Source of the DNA: Adineta ricciae
Lineage: Eukaryota; Rotifera; Eurotatoria; Adinetida; Adinetidae
DNA length: 64,000 nucleotides
Reading direction: 5' to 3'
Assembly: GCA_905250025.1 (NCBI GenBank)
Contig: CAJNOJ010000352.1
Location: forward strand, 7,964 to 71,963
In this document: positions 43,434-54,762 of the stretch, piece after piece
How the letters are laid out: every line of letters begins with the position of its first letter
How positions within the stretch are numbered: the first letter of the stretch is position 1
The notes under the pieces: model-generated
What the model was told of the DNA's origin: nothing
Seen by the model: only the letters and a program-made list of their open reading frames with translations
Databases searched by the model: none
Translations under genes and position numbers: made by a program

Positions 43434-45479
43434 ATGGCGTATGACAAATCGAAGAGTGCTGAAAATGAAATAGTAGATAAACATGGCGATTTGGAAGTTA
43501 ATGCACCGAATCCAATCAATGTCGATCCCCAATTTATGGGTGATTATCCGTTACCCAAAGCAACCACTTCAAAAGTTCCTCAGATGGCTCCACCGACTAA
43601 AGCAACAACTGATTCAGCTACCGTCAATCGTCCACCGAAATCTCCCGGCCCTGCATTAGGTCCGTATTTTCATTTTCTTACAACAGACTTAACTAAGATG
43701 TTATGGATGGGCAGTGCATTGATTTTCCATCATATTTCATATCCTCGGCCGAAAATGGAATTTACTTCAGATGTAAAAGTTGATTACAATTGGGAAATCT
43801 TATATGAAAATATATTCGACTTTATTGCCTATCGTATCAATATTTCCATTGAATTACGCCCAGGAGAGGGTGACGACAAGGTCACTTGGGAAGTCGACTG
43901 GGGTGAACGAACGACGAATGGTTCGTTTCTTATTGCACGTTGTGATCAAAACTGGCGTGGAGGTTTTTTCTCATGTAATGGCTTCGACTCGTCTGTTCCC
44001 GAACGGGTTGCATCCGATTTGACTTATTCCAACGTTTGGAATCATCTTCTTTCTGTTCACGAAGAAACTCCATTGCATTTGTTAATATGGGGTGGCGATC
44101 AGAATTATATTGACTTTATTTTCGAAGATATTCCCTTTCTTCGTGCTTGGGTCAACATGGATTGGAATGAAAAGTGGATAACTGATTTTCGAGATGACCT
44201 TCGAGAACAAGTCGAGCAGTACCATTTCTATACTTACGCAGAAAATTGGGAACGTCGGCAAGAAGTGAAACGAGCGCTTTCATCGATTCCCAGCGTGATG
44301 ATGTGGGATGATCATGATATTTTTGATGGTGCGGGATCTTATCCTCCTCTACTGCACGATAGTCCTATGATGATGGGACTGTTTTTAGCTGCGCAGAAAA
44401 TGCGACTCTTATTTCAACATCATACGACATTTGACAGAGCACGTGATCATCAGCTATTCGGGTATCAAGGATATAATTTCTTTGCTCGTTGCGGCCGACA
44501 TATAGCCATTCTCGGCGCTGATGGTCGGACCGAACGTGATGTCAAAACAGTTCATCATCCGAAAACGTGGGATATGATCTTTGATAGGCTCGAAAATGAC
44601 TTGGATGGTGTTGAACACTTAGTAGTAGTGTTTCCTGTTCCATTTTCGTTCATTCGTTTTCATGTCGCTGAATCAGTTACTGAACGCGTAAAAAATTTTC
44701 CTAACAAATGGCGCAATGCTCGACTGATCAAAAAGAGTAATTCAATTTTTAATCTTCCAGAATTTTATGATGATCTTCTCGATGAATGGATTCACCATGA
44801 ACATATTGAAGAGCGAAATCAAGTGCTCACTCGTTTCCAACAATTAGCCGAAAAGAAAAAAGTTCGAATTACTTATCTCAGTGGTGACGTTCATTGCTGT
44901 GGTGTCGGACGTTTCCAATCGACGGAACCCGATCGACCAGCACCTGTGAATGACGCCAAACTGATGTATCAAATTATCTCTTCCGCAATTGTCAATATGC
45001 CTCCATCTCGGATGGCTATTCGTGCCTATCATTTGTTCAATACTTATTGGAATCCGGTCGATCGTACGGAGGAGGAAATAATCAACTTTTTCGAAAGGAG
45101 ACCGGAAAATGCCAGAAAAGTAATTCACAGAAAACTCCGTCCAAATCGAAATTGGTGTTATTTCGAACGAATCTCCAATCTCAATTCATCAGCTGTCACC
45201 GTTGTTCGAAAACACGGTCTTCATATCCATTCATTTAGAAAGCACCATGTTCTGCCAATTAACTTAGGTGCTACTTCGAATAAAGAAGGTGAAGGTAGCC
45301 AAAAGCCTCCCATTCATGATCATTCTCATCGTGGACGATGTCATGAACGAATTAACGAAGATGAACAGCAAATTGGAGGCGATGTTTTACATTTTCAATT
45401 ATGGCTAGAAAGCGCTCGAAAACGTCGACAAGGCAGACGATTCAATAGTTACAATTTACTTATTCCGAATCTCAAGTAA
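43434..45479 (+). CDS. PhoD-like metallophosphatase, intronless
   Basis: A single uninterrupted exon encodes 681 residues. Metallophosphatase signatures of the PhoD-like type are all present: WGGDQNYID (residues 219-227), MMWDDHDIFDGAGSY (Asp292-Asp295 region) and LSGDVHCCGVGR (483-494). The order and the DDHD box match PhoD-like phosphatases of fungi and bacteria, which hydrolyse phosphodiesters or phosphomonoesters. No signal peptide is visible, and the first 70 residues are Pro/Thr-rich and probably disordered. The C-terminal 100 residues are basic and His-rich (PIHDHSHRGRCHER). Neighbours of similar length carry many introns, so the lack of any intron over 2 kb suggests acquisition from elsewhere or retroposition. 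The GC and codon use seem ordinary for the window. Confidence 0.82.
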   Translation: MAYDKSKSAENEIVDKHGDLEVNAPNPINVDPQFMGDYPLPKATTSKVPQMAPPTKATTDSATVNRPPKSPGPALGPYFHFLTTDLTKMLWMGSALIFHHISYPRPKMEFTSDVKVDYNWEILYENIFDFIAYRINISIELRPGEGDDKVTWEVDWGERTTNGSFLIARCDQNWRGGFFSCNGFDSSVPERVASDLTYSNVWNHLLSVHEETPLHLLIWGGDQNYIDFIFEDIPFLRAWVNMDWNEKWITDFRDDLREQVEQYHFYTYAENWERRQEVKRALSSIPSVMMWDDHDIFDGAGSYPPLLHDSPMMMGLFLAAQKMRLLFQHHTTFDRARDHQLFGYQGYNFFARCGRHIAILGADGRTERDVKTVHHPKTWDMIFDRLENDLDGVEHLVVVFPVPFSFIRFHVAESVTERVKNFPNKWRNARLIKKSNSIFNLPEFYDDLLDEWIHHEHIEERNQVLTRFQQLAEKKKVRITYLSGDVHCCGVGRFQSTEPDRPAPVNDAKLMYQIISSAIVNMPPSRMAIRAYHLFNTYWNPVDRTEEEIINFFERRPENARKVIHRKLRPNRNWCYFERISNLNSSAVTVVRKHGLHIHSFRKHHVLPINLGATSNKEGEGSQKPPIHDHSHRGRCHERINEDEQQIGGDVLHFQLWLESARKRRQGRRFNSYNLLIPNLK

Positions 45480-45895
45480 ACTTCGATTGTTGTAAAATTT
45501 TTCACTTTATAATGTAATCCAGTATATCTATAATGACAGTAACTCACTTATCGATGCCGAAAAGTTCACGGAATAAGTATAGATTACTAACATTCGCATC
45601 GTGGCTAGATGTCACTAAACTTCAACGATCTAAAACACCTTCGACGACTGTCTTGTTGAGTTTACTGACGTCAACGTTGCGTTGCTTATTTCAGTGTTAG
45701 AGAACAAACTTAATACTTGCAAATTCATCCGATTCAGGTACTTTATTTGTGGTACTTGACTCAATAATTCTGAATTTCAATTATTCGGACTCTCAGATTA
45801 ATTCTTTAGATCAATGGGGGCTCAATATTGAGAATTTTTTTATTAGTGTACGGAACGAGCATGAGGACTTCCAAAATACTCAAAAATATGTAAAA
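45480..45895. other. Intergenic sequence
   Basis: No gene; a short plus-strand frame at 45749-45934 runs antisense into the defensin gene. Confidence 0.4.
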
Positions 45896-46195
45896 CTAAT
45901 GATTCGTACAGCAGCATTCCAAAAAGGCACATGAACCGCGTCTGTAGCGTCTGTCTTTGCATCCGCTATCGCATGGTCCTCCGCCAAATGGACAGCCAAA
46001 ACCGATGAAACAAGCCCCACGACGTACTCGAAGTGCTCGACTTTCACCTTCAGCTAATACCGTATTGGCTGCTAAAACAATACGTGCATATTGTAACATA
46101 GAATCAGCTTATAATAATTCACACATGTACTTACAAACTGAGAAGCTCAGTGCTATGAGAAACACAGCAAGGAACAGTAGTGGAACTGATCGCAT
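45896..46195 (-). CDS. Defensin-like (CS-alpha-beta) secreted peptide with propeptide
   Basis: Two exons, 46135-46195 and 45896-46071, separated by a 63-nt intron (donor GTAAGT, acceptor TTTTAG), encode 78 residues. Exon 1 is almost only the signal peptide (MRSVPLLFLAVFLIALSFSV). Exon 2 has a propeptide ending in a dibasic/furin-type site (RVRR), then a mature peptide of 40 residues starting GACFIGFGCP. Mature cysteines number eight, and the order C-x3-C (CDSGC) followed by C-x-C within ECCC fits the cysteine-stabilised alpha-beta fold. The G-F-G-C-P start is typical of arthropod, mollusc and fungal defensins. It likely acts outside the cell on microbial cell walls. Without the intron the two halves appear as unrelated overlapping frames. 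Confidence 0.75.
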
Positions 46196-46284
46196 TTGAT
46201 CACTTCGACAAGGTAATATCGTTGAGAGCTGCTCGGTAGTTGATTTAAGAGTGCGAATATATCGGTGTGCACTTTTTGCTTCTC

Positions 46285-46291
46285 TTATATA
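46285..46291 (-). promoter_or_regulatory. TATA box of the defensin gene
   Basis: On the minus strand TATATAA lies about 90-96 nt upstream of the start codon, followed by AGAGAAGC, giving a plausible leader of about 60 nt. Confidence 0.5.
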
Positions 46292-47139
46292 CACGTCGCT
46301 TGAGAGGTGATGTATGAAAAATTATTTAAATCCTTCTGTCAATACTGGTTGGAGAATAGTTATTTGTCTATAGAACAATATTGTTAACTTTCGCAAAACT
46401 CTTTTCAAAGACGATGGAAATACGTAGTATACACTTTAATTTCTTCTAGTAATCAAGTCTCTGTACAACATGGGACTATATAGATAAACAGATCCATATC
46501 ATATGCGTAGATCATCTCAAAGCTTATGATTCATATGATTTCAATACACTCGTGCGATTTAGCTCATTTACATTTTCCGGAAGAAAGCATTTGGTGAATG
46601 AAACTTGAATACAACCATTGAATTTCATTAATAAATATTGGTATGTACTCACAAAGAAAGATCGTCAGACCTATCACTCAATTTCGAATCGAGTATACAC
46701 ATGCTAACGCTCGTCGTACGTTTCATGTTTTGCGGAACCATACCAGAAAATCATCAAGTTCGAAAACCTGCTGCAGCAATTTGATTCTTTTATTTTCAAG
46801 TAGAAGATCCATAGCTATATGTGTTTGTATTATTTTTCATACTTAAGTGTTGTCTATGTACAATCTTGAAAGTGCATCTGCTTTCATTATTTTCAGCTAA
46901 TCAAGTGCTATATGGTAATTAAAATGTCAACACAATCGTTGCCTACATGTCTGTTCATATGTTTTTTCCAGTTGAACGAAATTGTCGCTTTGTTTCTGAA
47001 CATTCCGAAACCGATCGAATTTACTGTCATGACTAAACGGCATTCTCACGATGAAGAACATTTTAGTTAACGCTCATTCTGTTTGTTCAAGTCTGTACAA
47101 CATTAAACAGATGAATATTTCAGAGATAGAAGAAGGATC
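46292..47139. other. Intergenic sequence
   Basis: No gene recognised; a basic plus-strand frame at 46643-46846 has no domain. Confidence 0.4.
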
Positions 47140-48148
47140 TCATTGATGGATTGATTTTATACAGCCTCCATTTACATATTTGTGTTCTGAATTGACCTGA
47201 TTGTGTTTCCGCCAGAATCGTAACTGATTTTTAGCTTCTTGGCGAAACCGGCTGGATGACAGTAAAAACATGTAACAACTTCCCTAGAACGAATCAAATA
47301 TTTATCTACACCACTATAAAACTAAACATACTTACCGAAAAGTACAAATAATATATCAAACTAGACATGGTGGAAACGAATGCTTCAATATCCAAACGAT
47401 TTGGTGATTTGATCACATTCGATGTCATCAGCATATACGCGCCATAAACTCCATACTGAATGTAGCTAATCATGATCAATAGTGTTTCGATCAGAATCAT
47501 TCGAACTAGCTGTCGATCGGCTTGTTGTTCAGCAAGTATGCGTGTCGAATGAATATTTCGGTACGCCAGATATCCAAAGATAACCATTATTAACACTGGA
47601 ATAGTACAATTCAGAGTAATAAAGTATACCGATGGATAGTAAACAGCAAAGGAGAGATTAGTACTCGCACAGGTGTTAGTAGTTGATGAGATGTTGTAGA
47701 ATACTAGAAATGGAATTCCGTGACAAAGCCACACAATGATCATCACGACGAGAATTCGATGTGCCAGTTTGATGTTACTCAAACGACGAAGAGAAACATT
47801 TTGAGATGTGGCAAAGTACTGATCGATTGTTGCCAAACATGAACAAGTTAAACTCAACAAACTGAGAGTAGCGACGCAGAAGTATCTGATTTTACACCAG
47901 CTAACAGATGTACGAGTGAGATCAATTCCATCACCCGACATAACAATACGTGAGATCAGATTGACCATGATATACAAAATGTTGAAAAGAGAACCGACGA
48001 AAAAATAAAAGATGCAAGAGCTCGTGCGATAAGATCGACCGTTGGAGAATACTAAGATATTGATTGTATTGCCGATGATTCCAACGATAACAAGAAAAGA
48101 GCCGAGAAAGAGCGTGAGTTGCTTACCAATATCCAATAAGGAGACCAT
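47140..48148 (-). CDS. Rhodopsin-like (class A) GPCR, two exons
   Basis: Exons 47336-48148 and 47140-47283 give 318 residues; the 52-nt intron (GTAAGTATG...TTCTAG) lies inside helix 7. Helix 1 contains GIIGNTINILVF. Cys at WCKIRYF before helix 3 and TNTCAS in loop 2 fit the class A disulfide. Helix 3 ends in TIDQYFATS, a D-Q-Y variant of D-R-Y. Helix 7 reads YYLYFSGSCYMFLLSSSRFRQEAK across the splice, and a 40-residue tail follows. It shares its start (LLD) and helix 1 pattern with the receptor at 17307-18272, so they are likely old paralogues. Without the splice the frame would end in the middle of helix 7. Confidence 0.82.
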
Positions 48149-49480
48149 TATTGTCAGTATTTCAAGTGATCTGTAAGAAATTCAAAGAGGAAATGAATTA
48201 ACAGTGTTGCCTTTTTATTCCATTTTTTATGCAGTATATATCCTACAGAGTATGATGCATAGTTCTCATAAAAAGGTACTGACATCCACACCTTCATTTC
48301 TAAGAATAAACTAATTTAACTTAGACGTAAAAATTCTTTTTCTGATGAATCTGTCCTTCTTCTTGTACTTGTGGCCCCAACGGCTGAGAATATCTACATT
48401 ATTTAATTAAAAATATGAGGAAACGATGCGAACGCGCTAATCTGTTTAACAGACTGACAATTACGTCGCACATTTCTCATCAAAACTGTCAGTGATAACC
48501 CGTTCATATTCGTTGTAAACACATCTTCATATAACCTGCAACGTTCAACGCTTTTCCAAAAGTAGAAATCAAAAACTACGCAATTTCATAGCTTCCAATT
48601 TTAACAAGAAAATATATGCATTCAGTCCTTTATGATCTTTTATGAATCGAATGAATATGTTCATATTACTAAGACGGTGGTCGAAATGCGTGAAAGAACA
48701 AACGATAGCATGACTTGAATAAGAGAAGAGAACGTCTCGTGATGATGGAAAGTCGCGAGAGGGTTGAACGGCTCATCGAATGTCTAACAAAGTTGCGCCA
48801 CACCCTTACGAATAATCCAAGAGACATAAATTGTTCACGCAAAAGAAACCGAAGTTATCAGCAATAATTTAGAAACAGTATTGAATATTTCTCAATTGTC
48901 ACTGTAAATTTTGTTTGCCACCAACATGTACCATCAAGATCAATGAATCATCCGGAAGAAAACGATTCGTCATAGTACTCGACCATATTTTTCGTTTTAG
49001 TCGAATAAATCATCGAATAATATTGAGTCGGAACGAGACAAATGAATCATAGCTAGAAACACTTACTATACCTTTTATTTATTTACTTGCCGCTGTGAAA
49101 TTATATATTCACCAACCACGATCAACTCAAATATCACAGCACTGTAAACTCATCCATTTTTGGCCTATTCAGACAGTGAAACGATTATTTGCTAACAAAA
49201 ATAGATGAATTTTTCGCTAATCACACGGATGGCGGGAGTCGAATTATTTTGTGTCTTTCTGCTGAAGACAAGCTAGCTGAATTCAAGCAACATTTCAATC
49301 CTTGCCTAAACTTCCTTTGATCGACTGAAAACACGAACAGAATATTTCTAATCGCTTTTTCTCTATTGATCTCCGATGTTTTATCACACATCAACGTCTT
49401 CAAGAAAAGCCATTATCTATTTATCTATACTCCAAATATCATTAACAACTACAAGTTTATTTATCATGATTAACTCAAAA
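48149..49480. other. Intergenic sequence
   Basis: About 1.3 kb with no gene recognised. Confidence 0.45.
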
Positions 49481-50205
49481 CTGCGTTGGCATCTACGATC
49501 AAATTGATCGTCTATATACATCACTTCAGCAACATTCGCTTGACAACACACTGAGAACACAAGATATCGACGATCTTTATCGTCTTCGGTATTTTCTTGA
49601 TGATTTGATGAAGAACTTCACTCAACAACTCCTACGTACTGTTTATCGATCATCGATGGACCATTCGAATGATTCTCGTCAATGATGCACTCTCAATCAC
49701 ACAAAAGTATCTTCGAGATGCATCGCAACATTGGAATGATGCAAATATCTATCTGGATCAATCTTATGATCGAATGATCAGCTGTGATCCACCACGAATC
49801 AAAGATTCGGCTGTTGTACCTCATAGTCTTGGCCAATTTCTAAAAAAAAAACAAGAAAAATTCGAAGAATCGTTTAAGTTGCACGAAGAAAGATTGGAGA
49901 CGCGAAAGGAATTCTATTCTTTAGATCATCCATACATTGCTGATAGTTTAGAGTGTCTTGGTCTGATTGATGAGAGAAGGAAAAACAATGATCACCCTCA
50001 CCCTCGTCCTTCTTTCGACGAAGAGAAAATAGACGATGTTTTCTTCAGACTAGGAACAGTTTATCGAAGACGAGGGTGAGTATGAATTATCCCTCCAGCT
50101 TGAAATTCAGTGCTATCGAAAGCGTGGAAAACACCTCCCATCCAATGACTTTTCTATTGAGCAAAGCTTAAAAAGCAGCGGTTTTTGCTATGAACAACTT
50201 CATTG
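49481..50205 (+). pseudogene. Kinesin-light-chain-type TPR gene relic
   Basis: A first frame (about 49490-49684) encodes a coiled-coil-like stretch (YDQIDRLYTSLQQHSLDN). It stops, and a second frame (49669-50079) encodes TPR helices (FKLHEERLETRKEFYSLDH, then PYIADSLECLGLIDE) with the L-x-x-D-H-P-x-x-A-x-S-L-x-x-L-G signature of kinesin-light-chain-type TPRs. Near 50060-50080 the frame shifts again; DEGEYELSLQLEIQCYRKRG then continues a further TPR to a stop near 50203. Two frame breaks in a short region indicate decay. Similar repeats often precede ADP-ribosyltransferase domains in bdelloids, but no such domain follows here. Confidence 0.6.
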
Positions 50206-50747
50206 ATTGAAGAGGGCGTTAATCATTTACCAAGAATGTTCATCTTATTCAGGGTGAGGACCAAAGGAAGACAATCATAGGAATGCTGTCAACATTGGAT
50301 GGAACTTAATTTCGAAGTATTTATAAATATTATGAAGGGTGATTTGTTGAGAACTGCTCTGAACTCTTCACCACTCACGAAAGAACTTCTCATCAATAAG
50401 AACTACAGTGATAAAGATATGTGGATTTCCTGCTATACTATTTAATTGTCCTCAACAATGACAGATTTTTGTGGCTCTGATCACGTCAAATCATCATTCT
50501 ATTACAGACTATCGGTAGCTTGTTTGAACATGGATTTTGAATTCTATTCATAAACTATCCACTTCCTACTTCTTCATGAAGGAAAAGCAAGGTAAAAAGA
50601 TAAAAGTACAAACACATGTGATATCATTACTGTTACAGTAAACAATTCGAATTACTCATAGCTGTATGACGTCAATCTATTACGTCGCTAATATTTTGTT
50701 TGTGTTTTATAATATAAATACAAGGGGGAAAAGAGTGATTTCCAGGC
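50206..50747. other. Intergenic sequence
   Basis: No gene recognised; possibly further decayed TPR-gene sequence. Confidence 0.35.
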
Positions 50748-50865
50748 TAGAAATCAACTGGAAATCACAAGAAATCATAAGAAATCGTGGAAATCATAAG
50801 AAATCGTGGAAATCATAAGAAATCAATAGAAATCAATAGAAATCGATAGAAATCAACGAAAATTG
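50748..50865. repeat. Short tandem repeat (gaaatc-based)
   Basis: The 19-nt unit gaaatcataagaaatcgtg occurs twice plus a partial third, then passes into 10-nt units of the form aatagaaatc. The pattern is a degenerate microsatellite, not a CRISPR (no constant-length unique spacers). Confidence 0.8.
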
Positions 50866-51058
50866 TTGTTATTGTGTAGAGATATTTCTTCGAATTAATA
50901 AACAAGTAATTGAAAAAGAGACATTATAAATATCATGCTTGCTCTCCATGAACCTCAAGACAAAAGGGACGACAGATTTGAAGAATTTTGTTCATTCGGA
51001 AGCACATCTAAATGACTTTTTTCATATATATTTTCTTATAAAACGGCTTAAAAATAAA

Positions 51059-51059
51059 N
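51059..51059. other. Ambiguous base marking the start of the second block
   Basis: The only 'n' in the window. Sequence to its right matches 20876 onward; sequence to its left does not match the corresponding part of the GPCR. It looks like an assembly join or a collapsed gap. Confidence 0.8.
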
Positions 51060-51276
51060 CATTTACAGTACTAAGATCGACTATTGATGTGGCCAAGAAA
51101 TAAACAGCACAGGGCTTGTTTCGTAGTTGTTTTTGAAGGAATGTTATCATGTTTAAAGCAGCTCCACATGTTCCAAGAATATAAAGTAGAACGTAAACAT
51201 ATTTGTTCATCTCGTTGAGAATATTTATCGTTCGAATAACATCAAATACAGTTGTTCTACTCGTTGAATTTGACAT
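51060..51276 (-). pseudogene. 5' fragment of the GPCR at 20062-21089 (cut at an assembly ambiguity)
   Basis: The minus-strand frame encodes the first 72 residues of the receptor (MSNSTSRTTVFDVIRTINIL through VDLSTVN), identical in protein to copy A, and then meets the ambiguous base. What follows is unrelated. Whether the gene is truly truncated or merely cut by an assembly join cannot be told from the sequence. Confidence 0.8.
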
Positions 51277-51775
51277 TTGTCTTTTGCTATTTGATCATAT
51301 GAAGTAGTCTATTTTGAAGACTTTCCAAGGATATATATACATGTAGATGAACATGAATCCATGACTCGAACATCTATTGCGATCCGAGAACAAAAGTAAT
51401 TAGGGATATATGATACGCTATCGATCGTATTCCATCAATATAAACAGAATACTCTCAGCCAAAAGTAGAATTCGACTAATTAACGTTTCTTTCGATGAAC
51501 TACTTGTCTTTTTTTTATAATGAACATAACCAAAGAATTTATTGTTTCTGATTTTCAGTATTCTACCGATAATACATCTAGTAAGAACTTCGAAATAGTT
51601 TGCAAATCGATCCTTTTTCAAAATATCAATAAAGAAAAATCCAAGTACTTTTGACGATTTTTGCAGTGATTCAATAGAAAATTGCAAGCCTCGTCATTTC
51701 TACTGTCAGTGAAATTTGGCCTGTAGTGTTACGATTTCATCATCACACTGGTGGAATTCATCGACCAATGCCCTT

Positions 51776-52663
51776 CTATCAAAATGACTCAAATCCATTC
51801 TCTTTTCCTTCGTATATGACAATAGGTGAATCCTATCGCCAGAATATACCAACTATGGAATGAATGTACGAGCATAACAGTTAACAGAACGAATGGAAAT
51901 ATCCATGCAAGAGAAGAGAAAAGCAAACGACTGAAAGGAATTTTCCTTCGGTACACATATATTCTATAAATATGAAGTGAAATAAGACGAAACCTTCAGA
52001 TATTATTTACAAGTGTTAAAATTTCGTCGCAAAAAGAGCTTGGAAGTTACTTGTCTATCAAACCAACTGACTTTATTATTGTGATTAGAACTGATAATCT
52101 CGCTTACGTACGAATAAGTATTATTCTTGAATTTCTACATTGACAATACTTTATCGATCGACGTGACCCGATTTGTGCATAGTTTAATCATCTGAAGAAT
52201 CAATCAAACAACGCTTAAACTTTTCATGGCATCAAGTCTTATTTCGGGTCTTTTAGGATCACTGATTGGAGGAGGAACCTTAGTTGCTGATCATTCTAAC
52301 GTTGATGTTTTCGTGTTATTCAAAGGACCTCAGCTCAGTGTTTACGTTCCAAATGTGTCACTCAGTCATTGGCAAATAGTTTGTCATTTCAAAGATACAG
52401 ATGAATATATATGTTATGAAATGATAATCGACAGAAATGACCGTGTTTCTTACGACATCACAGATTTCAGTTATCGCGGTCCTATCTTCTATTGTTATCT
52501 TGGGGAATGCAATTTAAGCAAAGAAGAGATCAAAACGAAAGCGCAGAGGGTACCTCTGAACGGTGAAAAATACAGTGTAGGAAGTGATGATTGTCAAAAA
52601 TGGGTGATGCAATTTCTCAACAAGTTAGACCTTACTTTGAAAGGTGACGGACGAGCTTTCATG
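51776..52663. repeat. Recent direct repeat, left copy (partner 55404-56291)
   Basis: Over about 888 nt, offset by exactly 3628 nt from the partner, I see no difference between the two copies. This covers 450 nt of upstream DNA and most of the coding region. Both sides then diverge sharply, which indicates very recent duplication or gene conversion. Confidence 0.85.
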
Positions 52664-52741
52664 GCGTTTGCTGCTCATCGATTAACTACTATGTTTGCTC
52701 CATCGACAAGAACGTGTATCGGTCATCGGTCACTACGGTGA
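52226..52741 (+). CDS. Permuted papain-fold (LRAT / NlpC-P60-like) protein, copy 2
   Basis: A single-exon protein of 171 residues, identical to copy 4 through residue 146 and close to copy 1 (22036). His48 (SHWQIVCHF) and Cys123 (SDDCQKWV) are kept. Relative to copy 1 it has a two-residue-longer, less Gly-rich N terminus (GGGTLVADHSNVDV). After LTT the C terminus changes abruptly to MFAPSTRTCIGHRSLR, and the 3' flank no longer resembles the other copies. This suggests a recombination breakpoint at the 3' end. The conserved core is intact, so it may still be functional. Confidence 0.65.
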   Translation: MASSLISGLLGSLIGGGTLVADHSNVDVFVLFKGPQLSVYVPNVSLSHWQIVCHFKDTDEYICYEMIIDRNDRVSYDITDFSYRGPIFYCYLGECNLSKEEIKTKAQRVPLNGEKYSVGSDDCQKWVMQFLNKLDLTLKGDGRAFMAFAAHRLTTMFAPSTRTCIGHRSLR

Positions 52742-54129
52742 TGCTCCTAAATTTTCTGATAAAAGTGTAATATGCTTTGTCATCAAACAAGACATGTTTA
52801 GTTCAACGCATAGTGATGTTCTCTTTTAATAAATTTTACAGTAAGCCGCTGAAACATCAGTGAAGGCATTTTCAAAACGCAAGTTGAAATAAAATCTTGT
52901 GATTGGGATGTTTCCAGACCGCATTAGTACACTATAATAGTAGTTTATTTGAAAGTCTTCTAGTAAGATGACAAGTTCATGCTTAGATGAAAAGACCGTC
53001 ACGTAACCGCTCTCTTAATCCGCATGATCATCTATCCCGAGGCAATGCATGGAAAAGGTAGACTGGATGGCCAACAAAGCCTGAAATAAGAGATATTTCA
53101 TTTGAACTCTATTTACGATTCACATCGGTTCATCCATGTGCAAGTCACAGTTCTTTCTTGATAGGACAATGTTCTAAAATTCATTTCGAATAGAAGTAAA
53201 CGATAGGGATCATTGAAAGTTCTAATACTTTCGGAGCATAAAGCTTGAACTGCTTTAATACAACATTTGTTCAAATGCTTCGTTCAGTAGAAATGTGATT
53301 GAAATTTACAACTTCCTTTATGAGCTGATCGGTATTCTTATCTGCTATGATCTCAAAAAGTACTTTGAATTTGACTTGTACACAAAGATCGTCGTTATTT
53401 TCCACTTTCTCCATGTATGTGCAAAGCTTTATGCCATAATTAGAGAATAGAACCTCTGTCCGAAAAAAATTCTTTTGCTTTGCAATGCGTTATGTTTACA
53501 TTTTACAGATATATCAGCTGTTCCCGTGGATTACTTTAATCACATCACTATTCTCCTACTCGAATCTGGATTATATTAATATGACCCCAGTGTAATACAC
53601 TAATAAAGTTTCTTGGCTAATAGAGTGTTATGAAAATGACTGATATCTTATGTTTTTCTTACATATCTTATCGCAATTTTATTGACGTCTTTGGAATATA
53701 CTAACAGTATGACGAATGATTGTAAATCTGGCAAAAGCCCATGCAAGAGCAGGGAGGAACGAAAAATGACGAGAAATTTTCCATTATTATTCAAGTATTT
53801 AAATGAAATGAAGTAAAGTGAAAGCTTTCGTATTAGTTTGATTGCATCTTTCATCAATGCTACACTTCTATTAGGGGTGTTACTTTATCTTTGTTTTATA
53901 AAGACTACAGACGATCTTTGTCTTTTATCTTAGCTATAAAGTAAAGATGAAGCAACACTCGTAATTTTTACCTATACAAAGGACGAGGACATGTATTTAT
54001 TAATCATACAGTCGAACTTATACTAATTAGTATAGTTAATCTTTTCTTTTTAGATTAGTTTTGTTATATTCCTCTGCGTGGTCTAATTTACGAATAATTC
54101 CAATACTTGAATAATATATTGAACTCTGT
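52742..54129. other. Sequence unique to block B
   Basis: About 1.4 kb between two permuted-papain copies, absent from block A. AT-rich; a minus-strand frame at 53648-53857 has no domain. Confidence 0.4.
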
Positions 54130-54762
54130 ATGCAGTCCTTCTTCAATTCGCCGCCATTTGGATCAAAACCGAGAGAAATGTCGGGTATTCGACTTCCCAC
54201 TACGGAAACAGTGAGGGTACGAGTGCCCACTCAAGTACCAGGCACTTTATTTTCTAAAATTAAGTCAAAGCGACACGAATCAAGCTCATCGTCATCAGAA
54301 GATGATGATGCCGTGCATGTTTATGTGTTATTCAAAGGACCTCAGCTCAGTGTCTACATTCCAAATGTGTCACTCAGTCATTGGCAAATAGTTTGTCATT
54401 TCAAAGATACAGATGAATATAGATGCTATGAAATGATAATAGATAAAGATGGCCGTATTACTTATGACATCACACATTTCCACTATAGCAGTACGATCTA
54501 CTTTTGCTATCTTGGAGAATGCGATTTAACCAAAAAAGAAATCAAAAAGAAAGCGAAGAAAGTACCTGTGAATGGTGAAAAATACATCGTGGGAATTAAT
54601 GATTGTCAGAAATGGGCAAAACAATTTCTTAACAATTTGGATCTAACTCTGAAAGGCGACGGACGAGCTTTCATGGCGTTTGCTGCTCATCGATTAACAA
54701 CTGCTTTAACACCATCTGTAAAATCTTGCTCTGGCCATCGAAAACTAAAACCATACGATTAG
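54130..54762 (+). CDS. Permuted papain-fold protein, copy 3 (divergent, long N terminus)
   Basis: 210 residues in one exon. The first 62 are unique: a Pro/Arg/Val-rich stretch (TTETVRVRVPTQVPG), then a basic patch (KIKSKRHE), six Ser and four acidic residues. The domain keeps His84 (SHWQIV) and Cys159 (INDCQKWAKQFL). Changes cluster in the middle (KDGRITYDITHFHYSS against NDRVSYDITDFSYRG). In contrast, the DNA from 54324 to 54420 and at the FMAFAAHRLTT end is almost identical to copies 2 and 4. The patchy identity is what gene conversion between neighbours would leave. It ends in SGHRKLKPYD. Confidence 0.65.
   Translation: MQSFFNSPPFGSKPREMSGIRLPTTETVRVRVPTQVPGTLFSKIKSKRHESSSSSSEDDDAVHVYVLFKGPQLSVYIPNVSLSHWQIVCHFKDTDEYRCYEMIIDKDGRITYDITHFHYSSTIYFCYLGECDLTKKEIKKKAKKVPVNGEKYIVGINDCQKWAKQFLNNLDLTLKGDGRAFMAFAAHRLTTALTPSVKSCSGHRKLKPYD

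Noticed and set aside
50748..50865. CRISPR-like array
   Set aside because: Units vary in length (19 then 10 nt) without unique constant spacers, and the context is eukaryotic.
54036..54230. Minus-strand frame opposite the start of copy 3
   Set aside because: Antisense shadow of the Pro/Arg-rich N terminus.
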